Assembly: GCF_036689815.1 (NCBI RefSeq)
Contig: NZ_JBAHUR010000015.1
Span: 30,827-94,826 of the forward strand
From: Magnetovibrio sp. PR-2
GTDB lineage: Bacteria; Pseudomonadota; Alphaproteobacteria; Rhodospirillales; Magnetovibrionaceae
DNA: 64,000 bases
Direction of reading: 5' to 3'
Below the pieces are notes generated by a model that was not told the origin of the DNA, made no database searches, and saw nothing but the letters and a program-made list of their open reading frames with translations. The position numbers and the translations under genes are program-made. The first letter of the stretch is position 1. The number at the start of each line of letters is the position of its first letter. This document shows, one piece after another, positions 9,907 to 18,332 of the stretch.

Positions 9907-9936
9907 TTTTAAAGCCGCCTTCGGGCGGCTTTAAAA
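9907..9936. terminator. Bidirectional terminator after rep gene
   Basis: A perfect 13-bp inverted repeat (TTTTAAAGCCGCC, TTCG loop, GGCGGCTTTAAAA) lies directly downstream of the rep stop on the minus strand. The A/T flanks make it able to terminate on both strands. Confidence 0.85.
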
Positions 9937-9939
9937 TAA

Positions 9940-10758
9940 TCATGCGGCTTTCTGTTTGCTGAATGTCAAAGTGATCTTATTCACTTCTCTAGTCCGCCTT
10001 CTCCGCTCGGTTTCAAATTTGATATTAAGGCCAGTCCGGTCTTGAATTTGTTTGATCGCAGGCTCAAGTGCCCGGCCCTTCAGGGCGGTCCAAGTCGGCA
10101 GTGAGTTCCCAACGCCCAGAAGAAGTCTGAGCTCATCCGGCGTTGTGTTCCGGAAATTCAGTTTGCGCCTGTAGTAAAGGCGAGCAAGCTCATATAGTGA
10201 CAAAGCGTACTTGGACGTCAGCTTCAAGCTTTCCGCCATATTGATCATGCCCCATTTGTATTCATCAGAAAGGGGTAGGCGCAGTTCGTTTTTAAACTTC
10301 CAGAATGCGTATTCGCCACACTCCGAGACGCCACCCACTTCAAGAAGTGAGACAGACACATTTCCAAAACTCGGGAACACCATATCTACTGAGCTCAACT
10401 GGTCGAAGGCTTTCCGAAGCCGTTGATTGCCACAATCTGCTCCATTGCCAATTGACCGCCGGACATCCGAAGCGTAGGCGTAAAACACGTAATCGGCTTC
10501 AGGATTGCTCAACCAGTCCCAGGACAAGCAAAGAATGAAGTTTTGCAATCGCCGCACCGCCAGGGGGAAACCTTCAACGACAGGGCTTGCCTCAATCAAC
10601 CATGCTGGTTTTGGAAACTTGACGCTTTCGGGCTTGGCAATGGGGTTATCGAATGGAATTGGCCAAAATGCTTCGCCGCAAACATCATTTACAAAATTCT
10701 CGGGGTAGACCAGTACATTGCCGATATCGTCAAAAAAAACTTCAATGTGATCAGTCAT
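9940..10758 (-). CDS. Rep_3-family plasmid replication initiator
   Basis: The product is 272 residues from ATG 10758, chosen for its AAGGAA ribosome site; a longer frame to 10860 has none. It has the two winged-helix layout of Rep_3/RepB initiators. The C-terminal winged helix is the best match: YALSLYELARLYYRRK, then LRLLLGV, then ALEPAIKQIQDRTGLNIKFE and a basic strand. Such proteins bind iterons next to their own gene and open the plasmid origin. It sits at the left end of the integrated element with partition and mobilization genes to its right, so the element probably derives from, or still acts as, a plasmid. Whether it still fires while integrated is unknown. Confidence 0.8.
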   Translation of the reverse strand: MTDHIEVFFDDIGNVLVYPENFVNDVCGEAFWPIPFDNPIAKPESVKFPKPAWLIEASPVVEGFPLAVRRLQNFILCLSWDWLSNPEADYVFYAYASDVRRSIGNGADCGNQRLRKAFDQLSSVDMVFPSFGNVSVSLLEVGGVSECGEYAFWKFKNELRLPLSDEYKWGMINMAESLKLTSKYALSLYELARLYYRRKLNFRNTTPDELRLLLGVGNSLPTWTALKGRALEPAIKQIQDRTGLNIKFETERRRRTREVNKITLTFSKQKAA

Positions 10759-11152
10759 GTTATATTCCTTATCGTTATTGGGCCGCATTGCCGTTGAAAA
10801 AAAACAGTATGTTTTTTTTGGCCGTTTCAATTGTGGGGCATCCCTAAAATTTTGGATCATTCCCGGGGTGGCATTTGTGTTTTCGGGGTGCCGAGTTGTT
10901 TTCGTAGACTTGCAAAATGTTTTTCCGTATTGTTGTAATGCATTGTTTTAGAACACATTTTTGCATCCCTGAAACTTATAGAAACACTTTGAAAACTCAG
11001 AAAAACCTTAAAAAGCACCATGTGCAGGATTGGGGGAGGGATTTAGGAGGGCATACGCCCAACAACACCAGAATGAACAGCTTTGTTCTCCATACATGGG
11101 AGTGCGGTCAGAGACCACGCTAATGTCGCTGCCATAAACCCTCTTTCTACGG
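10759..11152. other. AT-rich region upstream of rep, candidate plasmid origin
   Basis: This 394-bp gap lies between rep and the partition genes. It contains a 9-bp inverted repeat of A and T tracts at 10797-10819, two adjacent imperfect 19-20-bp direct repeats at 10865-10884 and 10885-10903 (GGGGTGxC...GTTTTC), and a related GGGGCATCCCTAAAATTTT near 10835. The word GCATCCCT recurs near 10963. The layout fits an iteron-type origin for Rep_3 proteins but the copies are few and degenerate. I see no convincing gene here. Confidence 0.4.
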
Positions 11153-11494
11153 CTATAGAGTCTCAGCTTCCCTGAGATATCGTTCGACGGCCTCAAGCAC
11201 CAAATCGTTGGCCCTGACCTTTCCGCGACAACTGCCTTGATCATCGACAGTGTAGGACTGTTGAGAAGCACGCATCTCAAGGGTCTTGTATTGCCCCATG
11301 GGGATGTAAAGGCTGGTCTTGTGCATCTGCTTTGCAGGCAATTGCTGTGGAGCCGCCGCAGTCGTCTCATCGGGTATGATATCTGCAACTTGCTCCTGCT
11401 CGACCTTTTCCACGTTTTTCTGCTCAGCGACAGTGGGTTCTGTAACTTCCGGTTCAACGGGGTGGTCGAAGGCATCCAGGTTCATTTTTGCCAT
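11153..11494 (-). CDS. Ribbon-helix-helix partition partner of ParA
   Basis: This 113-residue protein starts 3 nt after the ParA gene ends, so the two are probably one operon. The first 60 residues are acidic and disordered (repeated E, P, V and T). The C-terminal half, from KTSLYIPMGQYKTLEM to VLEAVERYLRE, fits a ribbon-helix-helix DNA-binding domain, as in small centromere-binding proteins of type Ib partition systems. It probably binds a parS-like site near its own operon and stimulates ParA ATPase. Part of its C-terminus is echoed by a degenerate copy near 19.86 kb. Confidence 0.65.
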   Translation of the reverse strand: MAKMNLDAFDHPVEPEVTEPTVAEQKNVEKVEQEQVADIIPDETTAAAPQQLPAKQMHKTSLYIPMGQYKTLEMRASQQSYTVDDQGSCRGKVRANDLVLEAVERYLREAETL

Positions 11495-11497
11495 TGT

Positions 11498-12145
11498 TCA
11501 AATCCTTTCTTTAATGAAGTTCCATAGGTTGCGAATTTCATCCGCAGCCTTGCTTTTGGGGGCTGCTTCGAGAACCCCATAACCATCGTTTAGAGACCGG
11601 CTGTAGTCCCGGCGGTTGCGGATGATGGTAGGGGCCACAGTGAGGCCGTAGCGGCGGAGGATTTCGAGCGCCTCGAGCGTATCGGGATTTTCCGCCATGC
11701 CGCGTTTTGCCGGCGCTTGGGAAATCACGAACACCGTTCGCTCCAGAGCATCCGCGTTCTTGAGAATTGTGTATGTGTCACCCGCGGCTTCGAGATCGAG
11801 AACCGTAGGACGGATTGGCACCACGATCAGGTCGGAGTGCCCTGCCAGTTCTTGATAGCGCTCGCTACTGCGCGGTTCTGTATCGAGGAAAACCAGATCC
11901 TTGTTCGTGTTCTTGACGCTGCGCACCACATCCGAGATGGCCATGGAACGGGGCACGTCGCCAAACAGTAGATCAGCAACAGTGTTATCGCGCTTTTCGA
12001 AGCGGCGAATAATGCTGCTCTGCGGATCCAGGTCAAAGATTGCCGATGAAATGCCGTCGTAAACGGCACAGGTATAAAGGTTCGCGGACATTGTGGTTTT
12101 GCCGCTTCCGCCCTTCTGCGCGTGTGTCATAATGAGTCTAGTCAT
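11498..12145 (-). CDS. ParA-family partition ATPase
   Basis: The protein is 215 residues, a size typical of small ParA proteins of type Ib partition loci. It has the deviant Walker A box KGGSGKTT near residues 11-18, a Walker A' region (IFDLDPQSS) and a Walker B-like strand (DLVFLDTEP). An AAGGA ribosome site precedes ATG 12145. With the ribbon-helix-helix protein directly downstream it would segregate or stabilise the element. There is no N-terminal HTH, unlike large plasmid P1-type ParA. Confidence 0.88.
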   Translation of the reverse strand: MTRLIMTHAQKGGSGKTTMSANLYTCAVYDGISSAIFDLDPQSSIIRRFEKRDNTVADLLFGDVPRSMAISDVVRSVKNTNKDLVFLDTEPRSSERYQELAGHSDLIVVPIRPTVLDLEAAGDTYTILKNADALERTVFVISQAPAKRGMAENPDTLEALEILRRYGLTVAPTIIRNRRDYSRSLNDGYGVLEAAPKSKAADEIRNLWNFIKERI

Positions 12146-12489
12146 AATTGATCCTTAAAAAAGTTTTTCAATAATTCCATGTATGGCCAAGCTCTATGAC
12201 TTCCCAAGGGCATGACCCAAAAAAAAATGTAGATCCGCGCATTTTTATATCTTCGGCGTCATGACATCCTAGCGTTCGATGGTCACAACGACAGCAGGTC
12301 TTAAGGCCGTGACGCTTTGACTTAAGGCTGATGTATGGCCATAGCCCCATGGAATTCAAATGCCCCACCAACAGAGCGTCAGAGAGACGCCGCGCTGTGA
12401 CGTCATGAAGCCCGAGGGTCAGAGCACAACGCAGCCGGAATGCCATGACGTAATAGCACTGCGGCTGCGTGGAGGGAGGTCTTCAGACG
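12146..12489. other. Intergenic region with TGACGTCA words and a 9-bp inverted repeat
   Basis: This stretch of 344 bp lies between parA and the TraD-like gene. It carries TGACGTCA at 12398-12405, TGACGTAA at 12446-12453 and AGACGTCA/TGACGTCA at 12485-12500 (the last reaching into the TraD-like stop). A perfect inverted repeat ACGCAGCCG / CGGCTGCGT spans 12429-12470 with the TGACGTAA word in its loop. It could hold the parS/operator or part of oriT. A 92-codon minus-strand frame over 12168-12446 has no ribosome site and looks spurious. Confidence 0.45.
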
Positions 12490-12996
12490 TCATGACGTCA
12501 CGACTTGAATGATGATGTCGGTACCGGTCAGGCGCCGCTCCAAGTACGTCTTGATCGCGTTGCCCTGATACCGGGTCCAGCGCTTGCCGTCCCGGGTGAT
12601 GTCTTTGGATTTCTTGAGACCGGCTTCTCGCAGGATCGCAGAAATGGAGCGGCCGGGACGATCTGGGATCAGGACTTCCAAGGGTACGGGTTTTCGCGCT
12701 TTAGCCAAAGCGGATTCACCATTTCTCTGGAATGCTGCCGTTCGGCTCTGATCCTTCTGCATGGTTTCTGCCCCACGGAGCAGTATCCCGGCAATAACGG
12801 TATCTTCTAGGCTATCCAGACCGATTTCATAAACAACGCGGCCAATGCCGTACAACCGATCAAGGTGTGTCCGCTGGTGGTGTTTCTTTAGTTCCTGTTC
12901 GGCATCACGCTTTTTTCCCCGTGCCTCTTCCGCCGAGGCAATCGCCTTGTCTGCTTCGGCAATAATTTTCTCTAATTCATTCTGCGATTTCCCCAT
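12490..12996 (-). CDS. TraD-like conjugal transfer accessory protein
   Basis: I chose ATG 12996 (168 residues) because it has a strong AAAGGAGAG ribosome site; an upstream in-frame ATG at 13026 lacks one. The N-terminal half is a charged coiled coil. The middle, RTHLDRLYGIGRVVYEIGLD, resembles the short TraD family that sits beside TraA in alphaproteobacterial plasmids. The C-terminal part looks like a small basic DNA-binding region. It is transcribed away from the relaxase, a common arrangement around oriT. The assignment is by local similarity and context and is moderate. Confidence 0.5.
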   Translation of the reverse strand: MGKSQNELEKIIAEADKAIASAEEARGKKRDAEQELKKHHQRTHLDRLYGIGRVVYEIGLDSLEDTVIAGILLRGAETMQKDQSRTAAFQRNGESALAKARKPVPLEVLIPDRPGRSISAILREAGLKKSKDITRDGKRWTRYQGNAIKTYLERRLTGTDIIIQVVTS

Positions 12997-13269
12997 GGTG
13001 CTCTCCTTTGATGAGTTGTCCCTCATGAAAGGAAATTGACGTGGCGTAGAAATTTCCTAGGCCCGTCGTGAAGTTTTTTTGCGTATCGGAGGTGATCCGC
13101 AGCCATTGCATTGTGATGGAAAAGCATCGGCGCGAAGCAGCCGTGGCATGCCTGTATGGGAATGTCTGCAACACTATACAAATTTGTCGGGGTCAAATTC
13201 GTGTGTTCGCTCCCGCGGGGTAGGCAAAACAAGTTCTCACTTCAATCTCCTCCATCAGGAGGAAATGAA
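12997..13269. other. Divergent intergenic region, candidate oriT
   Basis: The gap between the divergent TraD-like and relaxase genes is where oriT usually lies in TraA-type plasmids. It has an inverted repeat AGGAAATT / AATTTCCT at 13030-13058 and a 10-bp palindrome ACAAATTTGT at 13178-13187 followed by CGGGGTCAAATTCG. I recognise no known nic consensus, so the call rests on position and repeats. Confidence 0.35.
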
Positions 13270-16113
13270 ATGAGCACATACTTTAATCTCAGAATCTTAG
13301 GCGTCGATGACCGCGAACATTCCAGCGTTGTGGGTGTCATCGCCTATACCATGCGGTCTCGATTGCACGACGCTGTCTTAAAAGCATTGGGCCACAAGAA
13401 GCACACTTTCGACTTTCGCGCCAAGCGAGGCGAGCTGTACGAAAGTGTGCTTCTGGTCCCGCCAAACGCTCCGGATTTCTGGCAAGAGAATCCGGAAATC
13501 ATCTGGACAGAATGTGAGCGTGCTGAAATCGCCGCGTCCACCGGGAAGTTCCGCAAGGGTGCGCAACTGGCAAAGGCCGGCACAGTCCATTTTGACCGTG
13601 TGGCAGGCATTCCACTGTGGGAGCAAGTGGAATGCCTAAAGGCGTTCTGCAAACAGAAATTCGTCGACCATGACCTAGTCGTGCAAATCGATGTTCATCC
13701 GTATGGATCTGCCTTGCTTCCAGATAGCAATGACGATGACCGACAAAAGTTCGAGAACGAGCTTCGCCTGCATCCAAATACCCAAGTATTTTACGTCGAT
13801 GAAATCCCGGCAAAACCACCGTGTAATAAGGAACATGTCCTGCGCCTGCCGGACGGGCGCGTGTACGTATATATGCCCCATGGACATCTCACTATTTCCA
13901 CCCGAACTGTTGGCCCTGAGGGCTTTAGCAAGAAAAAAGCCCGCCATCTCAACCCAGGCTTTGCCAATGGCCGTGTGACAGATGGTGACGATTGGACAGA
14001 TACATGGGTGAACCATCAAAACGAATGGTACGGCGCCCGTGGTCACGAGTTGCGCATCGTTAAAGCCAACTTCTTCGAGCGTCGACAGACTGGCAAAGCA
14101 TACCGGACCGAAACCGGCCGTGATGAAGCCGACGCCATTCGCGAAGAGACGCTAAGGCGTCTATGCGATCCTGACGCTTTGATCGAGGTGGCGCTGGAGC
14201 ACCAAGCCACCTTCAGCGTTCTGGATCTGCGCTATCTGTTGCGCCGTGCTGGCATGACGCCAGAGGATGCCGAACGTCGTGCAGACGAAGCCCTTCAGCA
14301 TCGTGACGTCGTGCCACTCTATGACGTTATGACGTCAGAGCCGCGTCGGATCTACACCCGCACAGACGTGCGGGAGCAAGAACGCATGGTGCTTCGGCTG
14401 TCTGACGTCATTGCTTCTCAGCGTTATGACGTCACAGGAGAAGCAATCCAAAATGCCATAGCGTCACGGACTATGAACGCCGAGCAGATCGCGGCGTTTC
14501 AGCGTCATGTTGGTGGTGATGGCATAACGTTCACCCAGGGCCGTGCCGGAGCAGGCAAGAGCTACATGCTCAGTGCTGTCCGTGAGGCCCACGAAGCTTG
14601 CGGCTACCGTGTGATCGGTCTGGCGCCCACCAACACCGTCGCCGCGGATATGAAAAAGGACGGTTTTGGTGACGCCTTTACGGTCCATGCAGCCTTGTTC
14701 AAGGCCGAAAAGGGAAAACTGGGCTGGACAGCGAACAATCTGATTGTCGTCGACGAAAGCGCGATGTTGGATTCCGTGACCATGCTCAAGCTGTTTCGTG
14801 AAGTGGCGCAAAGCGGGGCCAAGTTGGTGATGGTCGGCGACGATCGCCAGCTGTCGTCAGTTTCCCGTGGCGGTCTGTGGCCGCTATTGACCGATCGTCA
14901 CAGTGCATCGTTGATGAACGAGATCAATCGGCAAGAAGCCGATTGGCAAAAGGCCGCATCTGTCGCCTTCTCCGAAGGACGGATTGGTGATGCCGTGCGC
15001 GCTTACGACGACAAGGGCTACGTGCACTGGGACGATACCCTCGACAATGCTTTCGACGCATTGCTCGAAAAGTACGAGCAGGACCTCGATGAAATCCCGG
15101 ATGCCGTGCGGTTCATCTACGCCTCGACCAACGTCACGGTCAATGCCGTCAACGCCGAGATTCATCGGCGGATGGTACAGCGAGGGCAGGTCAGAGACGT
15201 TCAGGAGTTCCTGACGAACCGCGGACGTATCTCCATGGGTATCGGTGACCGGATGCAATTTTACGACAACAAGAAACAAGACGCCATAATCAATGGCCTC
15301 ATGGGAAGGGTAATCTCGACATCGCCCGATGAAATTCGTGTCCAGACCGATGCCGGAGACGAAGTTGCCATCGATCCCTGTGACTATAAAAACTTCGGCC
15401 ATGGATATGCCGGGACGGTATACCGCGGACAAGGAAAAACGGTATCTCAATCCTATTGTCTGTATGACAGCAAGTTCTCCTGGTCAGCGAAATCTGCTTA
15501 CGTTGCGATGACACGCCATAAGAAACAGGTGGACCTGTTCGTGCCACGAGAACTCGCACCTGACTTTGAACATCTTGTTCGTCAAATCAGCCGGGAAGGT
15601 CGTGACGGCGCCTCCCTGAACTGGGCCACTGAGGCTGATCTTCAAGAATTCAAGTACGTCACCAAAACTCAGGCTCCGGCCAGTATAGATCCGTTTAAGG
15701 CAACCTGGTCGAAGCTTTGGTCCACCTTCGTGGCGAAAGTCTCAGGCGTCTTTGGTGAACGAAGTGAGCCTGAGCGCATAGGCGTCCAAACAATCCTCGA
15801 AACGACAACCAGCGCACCTGCAGAAAATGACAATTTTGATGCCGCGGCGTATCGCAGGTCCATGTTCAATCGGCCTCGCTATGACCATCTGGACGAATTC
15901 TCCAGTCTATCTGATTTGGCTGAGGTGTTGGAGGATGAGGCCAGACTATCGTTGATCCATCAAAAGATCTACGTGCTCCAGAACCTTGCCCAGGAGAAGG
16001 GCTGGGATCTCACGGACGATCCGAGGACGGATCGAAATCAGGCATTGGAACATGCCCAGCAACAGCAGCGCCTCCGCGAAGCTCAGCGCGAGAACGAAGT
16101 AGAAGAGAAGTAA
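13270..16113 (+). CDS. traA: TraA-like MobQ relaxase fused to RecD-type helicase
   Basis: I chose ATG 13270 because AGGAGGAAATGAA directly precedes it; the frame opens earlier without a better start. The product is 947 residues. The N-terminal relaxase domain has a tyrosine near residue 25 (VIAYTMRSRL) and the histidine motif PHGHLTISTR near residue 202, followed by GFSKKKARHLNP. The helicase part has Walker A GRAGAGKS near residue 425, Walker B LIVVDESAM, and a C-terminal VYRGQGKTVSQSY and YVAMTRHKKQVDLF as in RecD/TrwC-like helicases. It would nick oriT and unwind the strand for transfer. No coupling protein or mating-pair genes are seen, so transfer would need a helper. Five TGACGTC-like words fall in the linker between the two domains. 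Confidence 0.88.
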   Translation: MSTYFNLRILGVDDREHSSVVGVIAYTMRSRLHDAVLKALGHKKHTFDFRAKRGELYESVLLVPPNAPDFWQENPEIIWTECERAEIAASTGKFRKGAQLAKAGTVHFDRVAGIPLWEQVECLKAFCKQKFVDHDLVVQIDVHPYGSALLPDSNDDDRQKFENELRLHPNTQVFYVDEIPAKPPCNKEHVLRLPDGRVYVYMPHGHLTISTRTVGPEGFSKKKARHLNPGFANGRVTDGDDWTDTWVNHQNEWYGARGHELRIVKANFFERRQTGKAYRTETGRDEADAIREETLRRLCDPDALIEVALEHQATFSVLDLRYLLRRAGMTPEDAERRADEALQHRDVVPLYDVMTSEPRRIYTRTDVREQERMVLRLSDVIASQRYDVTGEAIQNAIASRTMNAEQIAAFQRHVGGDGITFTQGRAGAGKSYMLSAVREAHEACGYRVIGLAPTNTVAADMKKDGFGDAFTVHAALFKAEKGKLGWTANNLIVVDESAMLDSVTMLKLFREVAQSGAKLVMVGDDRQLSSVSRGGLWPLLTDRHSASLMNEINRQEADWQKAASVAFSEGRIGDAVRAYDDKGYVHWDDTLDNAFDALLEKYEQDLDEIPDAVRFIYASTNVTVNAVNAEIHRRMVQRGQVRDVQEFLTNRGRISMGIGDRMQFYDNKKQDAIINGLMGRVISTSPDEIRVQTDAGDEVAIDPCDYKNFGHGYAGTVYRGQGKTVSQSYCLYDSKFSWSAKSAYVAMTRHKKQVDLFVPRELAPDFEHLVRQISREGRDGASLNWATEADLQEFKYVTKTQAPASIDPFKATWSKLWSTFVAKVSGVFGERSEPERIGVQTILETTTSAPAENDNFDAAAYRRSMFNRPRYDHLDEFSSLSDLAEVLEDEARLSLIHQKIYVLQNLAQEKGWDLTDDPRTDRNQALEHAQQQQRLREAQRENEVEEK

Positions 16114-16128
16114 AAGGTCATCGTCAGT

Positions 16129-16164
16129 CGCCTCCACCGCCCGGTTCTGCGAGCGGTGGAGGCG
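16129..16164. repeat. 12-bp perfect inverted repeat after traA
   Basis: CGCCTCCACCGC and its exact complement lie 12 nt apart just downstream of traA. There is no T-tract, so it may be a Rho-dependent or mRNA-stabilising hairpin rather than an intrinsic terminator. Confidence 0.7.
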
Positions 16165-16199
16165 ATCTCCCTCGCCCAAAAATAAGCGAAGGAAGAAAG

Positions 16200-16673
16200 A
16201 TGACATTCAAACATCTCATATCCGTAGGTGACATTGTCGTATGTCGGTTCCCGATGGAAGAAACCCCAGGCGAGCCCGGACCGAAGTCCCGTCCGTGTTT
16301 GGTGACGCGGGTATATCCGCAACGGAGTTTTCGCGCCCACCGCGTTGAAGTGGCCTTTGGAACATCGGTCCAGAAACCGAAACCCGGGCCGAAGGTTTTT
16401 CTCAGAACGCCTGAAGATATTGAACGTGGAGGTGTGAAAGGACCGACGCAGTTTCTTCTCCACAAACGGGCCATCGTTCCTCAGGTCGGTCGGTTCCTAT
16501 GCCGTTCAAAAAAAGACGAGGTCCAACTTGGAAACCTGACCAGTGCAAACCGTGCACGGCTTGAGCATTTGCTTCATCGCGAAACCGCAGATGAGCAGGT
16601 CGAGGCCTGCCGGTTTGGTCGGAAACCCACCCCATCTATCAACGTCTTTGAAAAGGAAACCTCATATGTCTGA
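16200..16673 (+). CDS. PemK/MazF-like protein
   Basis: The 157-residue product opens with VGDIVVCRFPMEETPGEPGP, then KSRPCLVTRV, and later VEVAFGTS and GPTQFLL. This is the pattern of PemK/MazF-fold proteins, where the GDIV strand and the RPxLV strand frame the active site. Such proteins are usually mRNA interferase toxins. No obvious antitoxin lies upstream; the short gene that overlaps its 3' end could be a partner, but antitoxin features are not evident. The C-terminal 50 residues are longer than in classic MazF. A non-toxic role is possible. Confidence 0.55.
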   Translation: MTFKHLISVGDIVVCRFPMEETPGEPGPKSRPCLVTRVYPQRSFRAHRVEVAFGTSVQKPKPGPKVFLRTPEDIERGGVKGPTQFLLHKRAIVPQVGRFLCRSKKDEVQLGNLTSANRARLEHLLHRETADEQVEACRFGRKPTPSINVFEKETSYV

Positions 16674-16860
16674 AACCCTCATACGATCCGAAATTCTGCG
16701 TGCCGTCACTGCGCTTGCCGTTGCTGAGATGCAGCGCAGTCGAGGTGTGTCTCTTGTTTACGCTGTTCATGAATCAACAGATGCATTGATTTCTGCAGGA
16801 CATATTACCGAGACAGATGCGCCAGGGTTCTGGGCACCCCACGCGTGTGAGGCGAATTAA
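16666..16860 (+). CDS. Small hypothetical protein, 64 aa
   Basis: The start ATG 16666 overlaps the last 8 nt of the PemK-like gene and has an AAAAGGAAA ribosome site, so it is probably co-translated. The protein is mostly helical (RSEILRAVTALAVAEMQRSR) with a histidine-containing tail. I recognise no family. Its position makes it a possible partner of the PemK-like protein. Confidence 0.5.
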   Translation: MSETLIRSEILRAVTALAVAEMQRSRGVSLVYAVHESTDALISAGHITETDAPGFWAPHACEAN

Positions 16861-16932
16861 TCCTTCAGGCGCTGACAGCGGCTTCAGCTGAGAGCTTCGG
16901 CTGATATCCCGTTCTCTCCCAGCACCTTAAAT

Positions 16933-16950
16933 CTGCCTTTGGCAGTTTTT
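16933..16950 (+). terminator. Short intrinsic terminator
   Basis: CTGCC-TTT-GGCAG is followed by TTTTT. The stem is only 5 bp, but the T-run and the place downstream of the PemK-like pair fit a terminator. Confidence 0.5.
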
Positions 16951-17025
16951 CCCAGTTCTGAGTGCTGGAATCATCCCGTTTTACAGTGTTCAACCCAAAC
17001 CATTTAAAACTTACGGAGTAGATCC

Positions 17026-17475
17026 ATGCCCGAAAAGACTTTTACCCTTGAAGACCTAGGCGGTCTCAGCTTCAGAAAATTGAACGACAACAGATACGGT
17101 GTTTTGTTCGGTTTGATGGATACCGATCAAATCGAAGTCGCCGACGAAGAAACCTGGAATAGGGTTGCGTCAGAGGCCAATGACAAGTGTCTGGATATAA
17201 GTGAATGGCATCTGGTCACAATGACAATCAAGGATCGCACTCACGGGCCTCATGTGCTCGGGTTTTCTGCGGATGGTTGTTACACCACGTCCGCTGTCAA
17301 GTATATTGCTCCTGACCGGAGCGCCGTTGTTACACAATCGAACTCACTGTATCGCATCGGCAAACCCAGCGATGCGGATGAGCCAGAATTCTCTCAATTG
17401 CTGTTCTGGGTTTATACGCTTCGCTACTGGGGTATGGGCGTTGTGGTCAAGGACTGGCCGCACGTCTTTTTCTAG
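17026..17475 (+). CDS. Hypothetical protein, 149 aa
   Basis: A single gene preceded by ACGGAG. The soluble product has no signal peptide or transmembrane segment and no motif I recognise. It ends in an aromatic-rich stretch (LLFWVYTLRYWGMGVVVKDW). It lies in the cargo part of the integrated element, alone between two terminating regions. Function unknown. Confidence 0.6.
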   Translation: MPEKTFTLEDLGGLSFRKLNDNRYGVLFGLMDTDQIEVADEETWNRVASEANDKCLDISEWHLVTMTIKDRTHGPHVLGFSADGCYTTSAVKYIAPDRSAVVTQSNSLYRIGKPSDADEPEFSQLLFWVYTLRYWGMGVVVKDWPHVFF

Positions 17476-17545
17476 GGGCTGGTGAAGAGGTCAAATGCAT
17501 TAGCGCATTCCCGGCGATGTGGCCCATGTCCATTCAGAAATGTAC

Positions 17546-18208
17546 TTAGCCTTTTAAAATATGAAAGCGAGATACGTCTTTGAGCGTCTTATAGCGTTCC
17601 TCTGAAATAGGGGATTCCCCTGCTTCATGTCTGCAATATTGCCGATGGGTGATTTTCAGGATTTTTGCAGCTTGCTGTTGGGTGAGGTCCTTATCTTTAC
17701 GCAGTTGTTTTAGGTCTTCCGGGGTTGCAGCTCCGTATGCCTGGGCCTTATTCCAGAGGCATAAACAACTCAGCAAGCCTTTGAACAAGCCCGTATTGCA
17801 CTGCTTTTTCGTAGATAGAACTTCGAGTGCAGTAGCAATTACCGCCGCTTCCTTTTTTGTTTCGATCTCATATGCGCCGACAACTCGCTGTGTGGATGCG
17901 GACCTATCCTTGTATCCGCATTTACGAAGCGTTGAGCCAATACCCTTTGCAACTGTATCTGCTTTATCAGGCGTGTAACGCCACCATGAATGCACTTGGG
18001 CAAGTGTGTTCTCAACCCTGTCACGGCTGATTGCAAGATGGAGGATGCCATGACGGTCTGAATGGTCTTTAACATCGTTGGTTAGGCCGCGATCGACAAG
18101 CAGGGCCATGGCGATGGTTTTTAGTTCATTATTATGCACATCCCAAGGCACAGGGTGCATCTCGAGGAAGGAATTTGCCTTACGAATGAGATTTTTTAGC
18201 TCTGACAT
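17546..18208 (-). CDS. Regulator with C-terminal Cro/C1-type HTH
   Basis: The protein is 220 residues. The last 55 residues form an XRE-type helix-turn-helix: LRKDKDLTQQQAAKILKITH, then RQYCRHEAGESPISEERY. The N-terminal 150 residues are helical and unfamiliar. It is transcribed divergently from the small AlpA-like gene at 18333. The shared 124-bp intergenic region contains a direct repeat of TACTTCATA, a good candidate for its operator. It may control excision or copy control of the element (inference). Confidence 0.7.
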   Translation of the reverse strand: MSELKNLIRKANSFLEMHPVPWDVHNNELKTIAMALLVDRGLTNDVKDHSDRHGILHLAISRDRVENTLAQVHSWWRYTPDKADTVAKGIGSTLRKCGYKDRSASTQRVVGAYEIETKKEAAVIATALEVLSTKKQCNTGLFKGLLSCLCLWNKAQAYGAATPEDLKQLRKDKDLTQQQAAKILKITHRQYCRHEAGESPISEERYKTLKDVSRFHILKG

Positions 18209-18252
18209 ATCAACACCTTGGTGAAAGTTTTACTGCAAATTATGACAATATG

Positions 18253-18287
18253 TACTTCATAGACAAGAAAATTTTTTCTACTTCATA
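18253..18287. promoter_or_regulatory. Candidate operator: direct repeat TACTTCATA
   Basis: TACTTCATA occurs at 18253-18261 and again at 18279-18287, 26 bp apart, in the AT-rich divergent promoter region between the XRE regulator and the AlpA-like gene. The spacing is about two and a half helical turns. The region also contains a run AAAATTTTTT between the copies. Confidence 0.45.
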
Positions 18288-18332
18288 AAATCGAACCAAT
18301 CTTCTTATTAGGAACAAAAAACAAACGGAGAT

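Noticed and set aside
9519..9940. Left attachment site of the integrated element
   Set aside because: I searched by eye for a copy of the tRNA-Ser 3' end here and did not find one; the boundary remains unplaced.
12168..12446. A 92-codon minus-strand frame between parA and the TraD-like gene
   Set aside because: No ribosome site, no recognisable domain, and it covers the repeat-rich region that looks regulatory.
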